The notes under the pieces: generated by a model
Told to the model about the DNA's origin: nothing
The model's database searches: none
Seen by the model: only the letters and a program-made list of their open reading frames with translations
Position numbers and translations under genes: made by a program
Assembly: GCA_018821925.1 (NCBI GenBank)
Contig: JAHJLF010000009.1
Span: 1-42,680 of the forward strand
Source: Candidatus Edwardsbacteria bacterium
GTDB lineage: Bacteria; Edwardsbacteria; AC1; EtOH8
Direction of reading: 5' to 3'
Length of the DNA: 42,680 nt
Part shown: in pieces, positions 16,751 through 24,371 of the stretch
Layout of the letters: the number at the start of each line of letters is the position of its first letter
How positions within the stretch are numbered: position 1 is the first letter of the stretch

Positions 16751-17590
16751 ATGAAGGTAAATAGTTACATAAAATCGTTTTTAGTCACAATGTTTATTTT
16801 TGGCGCTTTAACAACTATTGCAGATGGTGCACCTCCCCCATATAAACCCAATGCTCTATGTGTTGCATTATTGGATAACAGCCGTAGTTTAGAAGGAGGG
16901 TTATATTATAGTCAAAAAGGGGGTTTAGACGGAAGTGTTGTTTATGTGTGTAATAGACGTATCAGGGCTTATATCAATTATTATGTGGATAGACAAGAAT
17001 ATTCTGATAGAACTTTTGCAACACAAGAATTAAAGGAATATATAACGGATTCATGGTATGGTGAGATCGGGGTAGGCTATCGCATTGGTAGGATTGATTC
17101 GACAAAAAAAATAATTGAAATATTCGGAGGTTTTGGGAAAGGAAAGCTTTATCAAAAAGAGTACTTGCCCTTATGGCCTGATCGTCCAAGAATGCTACAA
17201 GGCGATTATAAAAAATTGTTTGCTCAATTGAACATTGGCTATTTAAATGATGTTAGTGAATTTGGCTTCGGTGGAAGAATAGTATATCTTTTATATCCGA
17301 AATTTAATGTTGTGGATTATGTTAATTTGGGCACTATATACGAAGATGAGTACCCAACGGAATATCAAAATGTCTCATTTATTAATATTGAACCTGCAGT
17401 TCAAGCAGGCATCGGACCCCATTGGTGCAGGATATTTATGCAAGGTGGCGTATCAATTTGCTTAAAACCATATAGCACGAGTTATGATATTGCAGGTATT
17501 ACACATCCAGAGTCTTTTGGAGTGGGTGGTTTTTTTTATAGAATTGGAATGCTAAGTACCTTTGATTTTTTTCCAAGGAAGGCTAAATGA
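16751..17590 (+). CDS. AT-rich exported protein, probable outer-membrane beta-barrel, within the hyp operon
   Basis: A 279-residue protein of unknown family. Residues 1-27 form a signal peptide (charged start, hydrophobic core LVTMFIFGALTTIADG, likely cleavage after ADG-A). The rest has alternating aromatic/Gly-rich strands such as YGEIGVGYRIG, IIEIFGGFGKG, EFGFGGRIVYLLYP and GVGGFFYRIGMLSTFDFF, as expected of an outer-membrane barrel. It is much more AT-rich than hypD and hypE on either side. It starts 11 nt after the hypD stop, and its stop overlaps the hypE start (ATGA), so it is built into the operon. No hydrogenase-related motif is present. Confidence 0.75.
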   Translation: MKVNSYIKSFLVTMFIFGALTTIADGAPPPYKPNALCVALLDNSRSLEGGLYYSQKGGLDGSVVYVCNRRIRAYINYYVDRQEYSDRTFATQELKEYITDSWYGEIGVGYRIGRIDSTKKIIEIFGGFGKGKLYQKEYLPLWPDRPRMLQGDYKKLFAQLNIGYLNDVSEFGFGGRIVYLLYPKFNVVDYVNLGTIYEDEYPTEYQNVSFINIEPAVQAGIGPHWCRIFMQGGVSICLKPYSTSYDIAGITHPESFGVGGFFYRIGMLSTFDFFPRKAK

Positions 17591-18600
17591 TTGAAGGTAA
17601 GGTGGTATTATTATCCCACGGCTCCGGAGGGCGTCTTTCCCACGAGTTGATAGAGAAGGTCTTCAAACCCCGGTTCTCAAATTCGATGCTTGACCAGGGG
17701 GACGATGCGGCAGAATTTAAAATGCAAAATGCAAATTGCAGAATTGCATTCACTACCGATTCCTATGTGGTCAAGCCACTATTCTTCCCGGGCGGGGATA
17801 TCGGACGGCTGGCGGTGTGCGGCACGGTCAACGACCTGGCCATGAAGGGCGCCACGCCGTTGTATCTTTCGGTCGGCTTTATCATTGAAGAGGGATTTTC
17901 TGTTGAAACCCTGGAGAAAGTGGTTGATTCCATGACTGCCGCCGCCAAGGAAGCCGGGGTATCAATAGTCACCGGAGACACCAAGGTGGTGGACAAGGGA
18001 GCCTGCGACGGGTTATTCATCAACACTTCCGGAGTGGGGGTGATCCCCGAAGGCGTCAATGTCTCCGGTTCCCTGGCCGCACCGGGCGATGTGGTGATCA
18101 TCAGCGGGAACATCGGCGATCACGGGGCGGCGGTGATCAACGCCAGGAACAACTTCGGTCTGAGCGGCAATCTTTTTAGCGATGTGGCACCCCTTAATGG
18201 GTTGGTGTCATCGGTGCTGAAGGCAGGGAGCATCCATGTTTTACGCGACCCCACCCGGGGCGGCCTGGCTACCACTCTGAACGAGATCGCCGGGCAGTCC
18301 AAGGTGACCATCAATATCGAGGAAGAAAAGATACCCGTTAAGCCGGAGGTCAAAGGCGCCTGCGAGATGCTGGGGCTGGACCCGCTCTATGTGGCCAACG
18401 AGGGGAAACTGATCGCCATAGTAGCCAGCGAGGATGCTGAAAGTATTTTAAAAGTCATGCGCCAAGACCCGCTGGGCAAAGAGGCGGCCATCATCGGGAA
18501 AGTCGAATCCGGCAAGCCTCAGGTGCTGTTGACCACATTCTTGGGCAGCAGGCGGCCGCTGATGATGCTGGAGGGCGAGGCCCTGCCGCGGATCTGTTGA
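17587..18600 (+). CDS. hypE: Carbamoyl dehydratase HypE, hydrogenase maturation
   Basis: A 337-residue HypE, which receives the carbamoyl group from HypF on its C-terminal cysteine and dehydrates it with ATP to a thiocyanate. The essential PRIC C-terminus is present, with Cys337 as the last residue. The N-terminus has LSHGSGGRLSHELI and GDDAA, typical of the PurM/HypE fold. Near residues 45-54 the sequence KMQNANCRI is encoded by a repetitive ATGCAAA-type stretch. The start overlaps the preceding gene by 4 nt (ATGA), so translation is probably coupled. A repeat element, not a typical terminator, follows. Confidence 0.96.
   Translation: MIEGKVVLLSHGSGGRLSHELIEKVFKPRFSNSMLDQGDDAAEFKMQNANCRIAFTTDSYVVKPLFFPGGDIGRLAVCGTVNDLAMKGATPLYLSVGFIIEEGFSVETLEKVVDSMTAAAKEAGVSIVTGDTKVVDKGACDGLFINTSGVGVIPEGVNVSGSLAAPGDVVIISGNIGDHGAAVINARNNFGLSGNLFSDVAPLNGLVSSVLKAGSIHVLRDPTRGGLATTLNEIAGQSKVTINIEEEKIPVKPEVKGACEMLGLDPLYVANEGKLIAIVASEDAESILKVMRQDPLGKEAAIIGKVESGKPQVLLTTFLGSRRPLMMLEGEALPRIC
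17719..17748 (+). repeat. Degenerate tandem ATGCAAA repeat inside hypE
   Basis: About four 7-bp units (AAAATGCA, AAATGCA, AATTGCA, GAATTGCA) lie inside hypE and encode EFKMQNANCRIAF in frame. HypE proteins usually have a shorter segment between the DDAA and TTDSYVV motifs (from memory). Confidence 0.5.
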
Positions 18601-18605
18601 AAAAA

Positions 18606-18700
18606 TGTCACCCTGAGGGATACTTCTTGCTTAATAAGTTGAACGGGTGACGAGAAACGTCCTACGATCTGCCACGTTTGTAAGTGTACTCAGGATGACA
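18606..18700. repeat. MITE-like intergenic element with 12-bp inverted ends
   Basis: TGTCACCCTGAG (18606-18617) and CTCAGGATGACA (18689-18700) are inverted repeats with one mismatch bounding a 95-bp element. Inside, AAACGT (18655-18660) and ACGTTT (18674-18679) can pair. It fills most of the hypE to PTS EIIA gap and resembles non-coding palindromic elements of other environmental bacteria. Confidence 0.65.
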
Positions 18701-18741
18701 ATTAAATATACTAACAGGCCATACAGTAGAGGAGTTTTGTC

Positions 18742-19209
18742 ATGAAGATCGAAGACATCTTAAATAAACAGCGCACCTGCGTTTTTCTGTCCAGCCAGAA
18801 CAAAAAGGACATCATTGCCGAACTTATCGGCCTGATGGTCAAGGACGGGTTGATAACCGACGGCCGGGAACTGCTGGACTCGGCTATGGAGCGCGAGGGG
18901 CTGATGTCCACCGGCATCGGCAAGGGGGTGGCCATTCCCCACGGACGCACCAAGGGGCTAAAGAAGATGACCGGTGCTTTCGGCCTCTGCCGGAACAAGA
19001 TAGATTTCGGCTCGCTGGACGGCCAGCCGGTGCAGATATTCTTTTTCATCGCCACACCCCAGAGCATAATTGCCGACCACGTCAAGGCGCTGGCCCTGGT
19101 GTCGCGCCTGCTGAACCGGGAGGACATCCGGGCCAGGCTGCTGGCGGCGGACGATCCCCAGAAGGTGATGGATATTTTCATGGAAGCCGAAAAGGGCGAG
19201 GTCAGGTAA
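18742..19209 (+). CDS. PTS EIIA (PtsN/fructose type) domain protein
   Basis: A single-domain, 155-residue EIIA protein. The phosphorylatable histidine is H67 in GKGVAIPHGRTKGL, the signature of the fructose/mannitol/Ntr EIIA family. With no EIIB or EIIC nearby, a regulatory PtsN-like role is more likely than sugar uptake. It has a good Shine-Dalgarno (GAGGAG, 11 nt before the ATG). Its stop codon abuts the hisS start with no gap, so the two are co-transcribed. Confidence 0.88.
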   Translation: MKIEDILNKQRTCVFLSSQNKKDIIAELIGLMVKDGLITDGRELLDSAMEREGLMSTGIGKGVAIPHGRTKGLKKMTGAFGLCRNKIDFGSLDGQPVQIFFFIATPQSIIADHVKALALVSRLLNREDIRARLLAADDPQKVMDIFMEAEKGEVR

Positions 19210-20472
19210 ATGAAGTTTCAAGCCAGCAAAGGCACCTATGACGTGATGCCGGACCAGGTCCATATCTGGCAGCACATCGAAACGGTGATCAGGGAGCAGG
19301 CCCGGATATACGGATTCAAGGAGATACGGACCCCGGTCTTCGAGGACACCGCGTTGTTTGTCAAGGGCACCGGCGACACCACCGACATCGTCCAAAAGGA
19401 GATGTACACCTTCACCGACAAGGGGCAACGTTCCATCACTCTCCGGCCCGAAGGGACGCCGCCGGTTTTAAGGGCTTTGATCGAACACAATTCCCTGAAG
19501 GAACAGCCCTATGCAAAGGTTTTCTATCTGGCCCCCATGTTCCGCTACGAGCGGCCCCAGGCCGGACGGATGCGCCAGCACACCCAGTTCGGGGCCGAGG
19601 TGTTGGGCAGCCAGAGCCCGCTGGCCGACGTGGAAGTGATTGCGCTGTTATTCTTCACCCTGCAGAAACTGGGACTGGGTGGCTTAAGTTTAAGGCTCAA
19701 CAGCCTGGGCTGTTCCCAATGCCGGCCGCTTTACCGTCAGAAGCTGATGGAGTATTTCAAACCCATGCTGCCGGGGCTCTGCGACAACTGCCAGGAACGT
19801 TATGATCGCAATCCATTAAGGATACTGGACTGCAAGGTTGACCAGGCAAAGTTCAAGGCTGCTCCAGAGATGAAGGACTTTTTATGCGGAGAATGCAAGA
19901 TCCATTTCCAGACTGTGCAGGACCGACTTAAAGACATTGAGATCCCCTTCACACTGGACAAGAACCTGGTGCGCGGCTTGGACTATTACACCCGGACTGC
20001 TTTCGAAGTCGTCTCACAGCACTTGGGTGCCCAGGATGCCCTGGGCGGCGGTGGGCGATACGACGGGCTGATGGAGGAGCTGGGGGGAGATCCGACGCCG
20101 GGGGTGGGCTTCGGCTCCGGTTTAGAACGTTATATCCTGGCACTGAAGAACCAGGGGGTGAACCTGCCGTTAGAAAAACGGCCCGATGTCTACATTGCCA
20201 CATTGGGTGATGAGGCGGTAAAGAAAGGCAGCCTGCTTTGCACACAGCTGCGCCAAAAGGGCCTGATCTGCGAGCAGGAACTTTTAGGCCGTAGTTTAAA
20301 GGCCCAGATGCGCGAGGCCGGGCGTCTCAACGCCCGCTACGTGGTACTGATCGGCGAGGACGAGATCAAGAAAGGCGTAGTGACGCTGAAGGACATGGAT
20401 GGGCATAGCCAGACAGAGGTGCCGCTGGGAGAACTGGTGATCAATGTGCTGAAGTACTGCCAGTGCGAGTGA
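19210..20472 (+). CDS. hisS: Histidyl-tRNA synthetase
   Basis: A 420-residue class II synthetase that charges tRNA-His. The N-terminus FQASKGTYDVMPDQ matches the HisRS start. Motif 2 is F111-R112-YERPQAGRMRQH. The HisRS-specific histidine-binding motif LVRGLDYYTRTAFEV is present, as are GGGRYDGLMEELGG and motif 3 (GVGFGSGLERYI, from about residue 298). A C-terminal anticodon-binding domain ends the protein. It follows the EIIA gene immediately and is followed by a palindromic repeat. Confidence 0.97.
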   Translation: MKFQASKGTYDVMPDQVHIWQHIETVIREQARIYGFKEIRTPVFEDTALFVKGTGDTTDIVQKEMYTFTDKGQRSITLRPEGTPPVLRALIEHNSLKEQPYAKVFYLAPMFRYERPQAGRMRQHTQFGAEVLGSQSPLADVEVIALLFFTLQKLGLGGLSLRLNSLGCSQCRPLYRQKLMEYFKPMLPGLCDNCQERYDRNPLRILDCKVDQAKFKAAPEMKDFLCGECKIHFQTVQDRLKDIEIPFTLDKNLVRGLDYYTRTAFEVVSQHLGAQDALGGGGRYDGLMEELGGDPTPGVGFGSGLERYILALKNQGVNLPLEKRPDVYIATLGDEAVKKGSLLCTQLRQKGLICEQELLGRSLKAQMREAGRLNARYVVLIGEDEIKKGVVTLKDMDGHSQTEVPLGELVINVLKYCQCE

Positions 20473-20474
20473 AG

Positions 20475-20562
20475 ACCTCCCCCAATCCCCTCCGATGCGG
20501 AGGGGGACAAACCTAACCCCTGCACCCCTTCCCTCGAGGGAAGGGGACGGGGGATGGGTTTA
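20475..20562. repeat. Double-hairpin palindromic repeat after hisS
   Basis: CCCCTCCG (20487-20494) pairs with CGGAGGGG (20498-20505). A perfect 22-bp palindrome spans 20525-20546, with halves CCCCTTCCCTC and GAGGGAAGGGG. The ends (ACCTCCCCC at the left, GGGGGATGGGTTT at the right) are imperfect inverted repeats. This is the look of a non-autonomous mobile repeat, and it may also stop hisS transcription. Confidence 0.65.
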
Positions 20563-20606
20563 AAAGAACAGTAATCACTTTAGCGTTTTTAGCAGGAAAG
20601 GCTCCC

Positions 20607-20948
20607 ATGTCCGAAAAAATTAAACACTTCAACGCCTACCGGTCCAAGATGAACGACCGGATACTGGCGGCGGAGAATACCGGGATCAAGCGGTTCTTCA
20701 ATCTGGACACCGCCGCCTACCAGGACGGGGCCCTGCCGGCCAAGACTAAAGAGATGCTGGGGCTGTGCGCCTCCACCGTACTGCGCTGCAACGACTGCAT
20801 CACCTATCATGTTCTGCAGTGCAAGGAGCTGGGGGTAAGCACCAAGGAATTCGACGAAATCATGAACATCTCGCTGGTGGTGGGAGGGTCCATCACCATA
20901 CCGCATATACGCAAGGCGTATGAGATGTGGGACGATGGGGAGAAATAA
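20607..20948 (+). CDS. AhpD-like/carboxymuconolactone decarboxylase family protein
   Basis: A 113-residue, all-helical protein with the AhpD-type redox motif C61-x2-C64-x3-H68 (LRCNDCITYH), preceded by KTKEMLGLCASTV. The family includes alkylhydroperoxidase AhpD and gamma-carboxymuconolactone decarboxylases. The CxxC-x3-H arrangement favours a peroxidase or disulfide-redox role. A Shine-Dalgarno (AGGAAAGG) precedes the ATG. It follows hisS after a repeat element and has no functionally linked neighbours. Confidence 0.85.
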   Translation: MSEKIKHFNAYRSKMNDRILAAENTGIKRFFNLDTAAYQDGALPAKTKEMLGLCASTVLRCNDCITYHVLQCKELGVSTKEFDEIMNISLVVGGSITIPHIRKAYEMWDDGEK

Positions 20949-21015
20949 TTTTCCGCAAAATACGCGAAAATAAATTATAGGTATATCTGTTGCAAAATAA
21001 ATGGAGGTTTGCGTT

Positions 21016-21597
21016 ATGGCAGGAAAATACAGATGGATCCCTATTCTTCTTACTTTAGTTACTTTATTAAGCTGCAGCAAGAAAAATCCGGTAGGGAGTG
21101 ATGGTACAACACAATCGGATTATTATCCAATATCTTCAGGGTCATGGTGGAAGTATTCATCATTTTGGGATTATACGGATTCCATAGGAGAAACTGATAC
21201 CTTGTCTACCGGTTCTTTGGTTTATGCGCTTTACACAATAACTGCAGGTTATACTATGAAGGTGTATTTACAAAAAACCGATAAGGAAATACGCCGGTAT
21301 CCTAGCCTGTCAGATACAAACTATATTTTGGTGTTGCTTAAGTATCCTTTATATGTTGGCTTAAAATGGGAAGTGACACCATACCCATTATTAGCGAATT
21401 ATGATTCTATGTATGTTATTGGCCTTGGTAGCATCACTGTTCCTGCTGGTACTTTCCCAAATTGCTATAAAATATTAAGGAAAAGGGATAATATTAGAGA
21501 GGATCCTGTCTCAACTGTAAAATGGTATGCGCCCAATGTTGGCTTTGTTTTTAACCCCGAAGATTCTACGAAACTTATCAGTTATTCAATAAAATAA
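21016..21597 (+). CDS. Predicted lipoprotein, function unknown
   Basis: A 193-residue lipoprotein beginning MAGKYRWIPILLTLVTLLSC, with a good lipobox (LLSC) and a Lys/Asn linker. The open frame could start at 21001, but GGAGG (21003-21007) lies inside that extension and sits 8 nt before ATG 21016, so the later start is preferred. The mature part contains YYPISSGSWWKYSSFWDYTD and ITVPAGTFPNCYKI, phrases common in uncharacterised lipoproteins of candidate phyla. The gene is AT-rich compared with aspS. It ends 7 nt before aspS. Confidence 0.75.
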   Translation: MAGKYRWIPILLTLVTLLSCSKKNPVGSDGTTQSDYYPISSGSWWKYSSFWDYTDSIGETDTLSTGSLVYALYTITAGYTMKVYLQKTDKEIRRYPSLSDTNYILVLLKYPLYVGLKWEVTPYPLLANYDSMYVIGLGSITVPAGTFPNCYKILRKRDNIREDPVSTVKWYAPNVGFVFNPEDSTKLISYSIK

Positions 21598-21604
21598 AGG
21601 CTTT

Positions 21605-23383
21605 ATGAAACTTGAAACCTTAGGCAACTGGGAACGCACCCACACCTGCGGGGAGCTTCGTTCTGAACATATCGGCCAGCAGGCAATCCTATGCGGTTGG
21701 GTGCATCGCAGCCGCAACCACGGCGGGCTGATATTCATCAACCTGCGGGACCGCTACGGCATCACCCAGGTGGTGTTCGATCCGGCCCAGAACGCCGAAC
21801 TGACCGAGGCGGCCAAGGAACTGAAGTCCGAATACGTGATCGCAGTCAAGGGCGCGGTGCGGAACCGACCCCAGGGCCAGGCCAATACCAGTATGGCCAC
21901 CGGGGTGATCGAAGTGCTGGCCGGCGAGGTCAAACTACTCAACAGTTCGGCCGTGCCGCCCTTTGTGATTGAGGACCAGACCACCGCCTCGGAGGACCTG
22001 CGCCTTAAATTCCGCTATCTGGACCTGCGGCGTCCGGCGCTGGCTCAGAATATCATCCTGCGGCACAATTTCATCCTGGCGGTGCGCAATTATCTTAGCG
22101 CCCAGAATTTTCTAGAGATCGAGACTCCGCTGCTGACCCGTAGCACTCCCGAGGGGGCCCGGGATTATTTAGTTCCCTGCCGGGTCCAGCCGGGCAAATT
22201 CTACGCCCTGCCCCAGTCGCCCCAGATATACAAGCAGATATTGATGGTGGCCGGCTTCGACAAGTATTTTCAGATCGCCCGTTGTCTGCGTGACGAGGAT
22301 TTAAGGGCCGACCGCCAGCCGGAGCATACCCAGATAGACATCGAGATGAGCTTTGCCACCCAGGACAAAGTATTCGCCATGGCCGAGGGGATGTTCAAGG
22401 AGGTTTTTTCGCAGGTGGCTGGCATAGAGATCCAGACCCCGTTCCCCAGGCTGGCCTATGCCGAGGCCATGAACCGCTTCGGCTCCGATAAGCCGGATAT
22501 GCGTTTCGGACTGGAGCTGTGCGACATCGCCGCCGTGGCCGCTAAATCGGAATTTACCGTTTTTAAGCAGGCCCTGGAGAATAAGGGCCAGGTGAAGGGC
22601 ATCTGCGTGCCGGGCGGGGGAAAATGGTCCCGCAAGGATATCGGCGGGCTGACCGAGTTCGCCAAAATATACGGCGCCAAGGGGCTGGCCTGGGCCAAAG
22701 TCTCCGGGGAATCTTTGGAGGGCTCAATAGCCAAATTCTTCGTGGGTGACTTGGGCAAGGAACTGATAAACGTCATGTCCGCCAAGGACGGCGACATCAT
22801 GCTGTTCGTGGCCGACCAGCCGTCGGTCGTCTTTGCCGCTCTGGGGGCGCTGAGGGTCGAGTGCGCCAAGCGGATGGATATGATCCCCAAGGACAAATTC
22901 GCTTTTGCCTGGATCACCGATTTCCCGCTGTTCCATTACAACCAAGAGGAGAAATGCTGGGTGGCCGAGCATCACATGTTCAGCATGCCCAGGGAGGAGC
23001 ATCTGGAATATCTCGAAACAGATCCCGGTAAAGTGCTTGGTCAGTTGTATGACCTGGTGGCCAATGGCTCCGAGCTGGCCTCGGGCTCCATCCGTATCCA
23101 CCGCCGCGACATCCAGGAAAAGGTGATGAAGGTGGTGGGGCTTTCGCCCGAAGAAGCCACCAAGAAGTTCGGATTTTTACTGGAGGCTTTTGAGTATGGC
23201 GCACCGCCGCACGGCGGCATAGCTCCCGGGCTGGACCGGATCCTGACCATGATCACCGGAGGGGACAGCATCCGCGATGTGATCGCCTTTCCCAAGACCA
23301 CTTCCGGCAGCGGCCTGATGGAGGGCAGTCCCTCTGAGGTGGACGAGCGGCAGCTTAAGGATCTGCATATTAAGACGATCTAG
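21605..23383 (+). CDS. aspS: Aspartyl-tRNA synthetase (bacterial type)
   Basis: A 592-residue, bacterial-length AspRS that charges tRNA-Asp. An N-terminal OB-fold (GWVHRSRNHGGLIFINLRDR) precedes the class II core with TPEGARDYLVP, the QSPQIYKQ flexible region, motif 2 (R229-DED-LRADRQPEHTQID) and motif 3 (G542-LDR). A GAD insertion domain (about 290-420) marks the bacterial form. No gatCAB genes are in the window, so tRNA specificity (discriminating or not) is open. It follows an AT-rich lipoprotein gene by 7 nt. Confidence 0.97.
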   Translation: MKLETLGNWERTHTCGELRSEHIGQQAILCGWVHRSRNHGGLIFINLRDRYGITQVVFDPAQNAELTEAAKELKSEYVIAVKGAVRNRPQGQANTSMATGVIEVLAGEVKLLNSSAVPPFVIEDQTTASEDLRLKFRYLDLRRPALAQNIILRHNFILAVRNYLSAQNFLEIETPLLTRSTPEGARDYLVPCRVQPGKFYALPQSPQIYKQILMVAGFDKYFQIARCLRDEDLRADRQPEHTQIDIEMSFATQDKVFAMAEGMFKEVFSQVAGIEIQTPFPRLAYAEAMNRFGSDKPDMRFGLELCDIAAVAAKSEFTVFKQALENKGQVKGICVPGGGKWSRKDIGGLTEFAKIYGAKGLAWAKVSGESLEGSIAKFFVGDLGKELINVMSAKDGDIMLFVADQPSVVFAALGALRVECAKRMDMIPKDKFAFAWITDFPLFHYNQEEKCWVAEHHMFSMPREEHLEYLETDPGKVLGQLYDLVANGSELASGSIRIHRRDIQEKVMKVVGLSPEEATKKFGFLLEAFEYGAPPHGGIAPGLDRILTMITGGDSIRDVIAFPKTTSGSGLMEGSPSEVDERQLKDLHIKTI

Positions 23384-23421
23384 GCGTTAACCATCCCCAT
23401 TCCGGGCGGTGTTAAAATTTA

Positions 23422-23450
23422 TTGACATTTATCCCGTTTTGGAATATACT
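23422..23450 (+). promoter_or_regulatory. Promoter of the porGDAB operon
   Basis: TTGACA (23422-23427), a 17-bp spacer and TATACT (23445-23450) predict transcription from about 23457, a leader of about 54 nt. The best Shine-Dalgarno (AGGAG, 23493-23497) lies 13 nt before the porG ATG, which is longer than usual. Confidence 0.7.
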
Positions 23451-23510
23451 AAGTATTCTCAAAAAATGGCAACGATTTTGGAAACTTATTACAGGAGTTA
23501 AAGATACAAC

Positions 23511-24077
23511 ATGGTAGAGATCAGATGGCACGGTCGGGGAGGCCAGGGCGCCAAGACCGCCGCACTGCTGTTTGCCGATGCCGCTTTGTCGGTCGGTAAG
23601 TACGTGCAGGCCTTTCCCGAGTACGGACCGGAGAGGATGGGGGCTCCGGTGCAGTCTTTCAATAGGATTGACGACCAGCCCATACTCATGCATTGTCCGG
23701 TTAAATCTCCCAGCGTGGTGGTGGTGCTGGATCCCACCCTGATGGCCTCGATCAACGTTACCGCCGGCCTGGGCCAGGAGGGAACCCTGATCATCAACAC
23801 CGGGCTGAGCGTAGCGGAGATAAAAAAAAGCGTCAAGTTTGACGGCAAGATATTTACGGTGGACGCCTCCAAGATATCCGAGGAGACCATCGGCAGGAGG
23901 ATCCCCAATACTCCGATGCTGGCCGCCTTGGTCAAGGTTACCGGGATGCTGGATTTTGACAGCATGCTAGAGGACACCCAGAAGAAACTGGCCAAAAAAT
24001 TCGCCCACCGGCCGGAGGTGATCGAGGGGAACATCCAATCCATGAAGCGGGCGGCACAGGAGGTAAAATCGGCATGA
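23511..24077 (+). CDS. porG: Pyruvate:ferredoxin oxidoreductase gamma subunit
   Basis: A 188-residue gamma subunit of a four-subunit 2-oxoacid:ferredoxin oxidoreductase. The N-terminus IRWHGRGGQGAKTAALLFADA is the family signature, followed by AFPEYGPERMGAPVQSF. With porD, porA and porB it oxidises pyruvate and CoA to acetyl-CoA, CO2 and reduced ferredoxin in the cytoplasm. The stop overlaps the porD ATG (ATGA). The G-D-A-B order is the one known for separate-subunit enzymes such as that of Thermotoga. Confidence 0.93.
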   Translation: MVEIRWHGRGGQGAKTAALLFADAALSVGKYVQAFPEYGPERMGAPVQSFNRIDDQPILMHCPVKSPSVVVVLDPTLMASINVTAGLGQEGTLIINTGLSVAEIKKSVKFDGKIFTVDASKISEETIGRRIPNTPMLAALVKVTGMLDFDSMLEDTQKKLAKKFAHRPEVIEGNIQSMKRAAQEVKSA

Positions 24078-24370
24078 GCGAACTGAAGAAATATAAGGAA
24101 CTGGCCCTGGGGGGCAATATAGAAAAGGGCGGCACAGCCGTCGATTTCAAGACCGGGGACTGGAGAAGCTCCCGCCCGATCTATAACCCGGAGAACTGCA
24201 TCCAGTGCCTGTTCTGCTGGGTATACTGCCCGGATTCGGCCGTCATACTAAAGGACGGCAAGGTCACAGGCTTCAATCTGGAGCACTGCAAGGGCTGCGG
24301 CATCTGCGCCCACGAGTGCCCGGGAAAGAAGAAGGTCAAGGCCATTACCATGGAAGAGGAGGTCAAATAG
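24074..24370 (+). CDS. porD: Pyruvate:ferredoxin oxidoreductase delta subunit (2[4Fe-4S])
   Basis: A 98-residue ferredoxin-like subunit with two [4Fe-4S] motifs: C42-x2-C45-x2-C48-x3-C52-P and C72-x2-C75-x2-C78-x3-C82-P. It carries electrons from the TPP site to external ferredoxin. A strong Shine-Dalgarno (AGGAGG) lies in the porG end and the start overlaps the porG stop. porA begins 2 nt after this gene. Confidence 0.94.
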   Translation: MSELKKYKELALGGNIEKGGTAVDFKTGDWRSSRPIYNPENCIQCLFCWVYCPDSAVILKDGKVTGFNLEHCKGCGICAHECPGKKKVKAITMEEEVK

Positions 24371-24371
24371 C

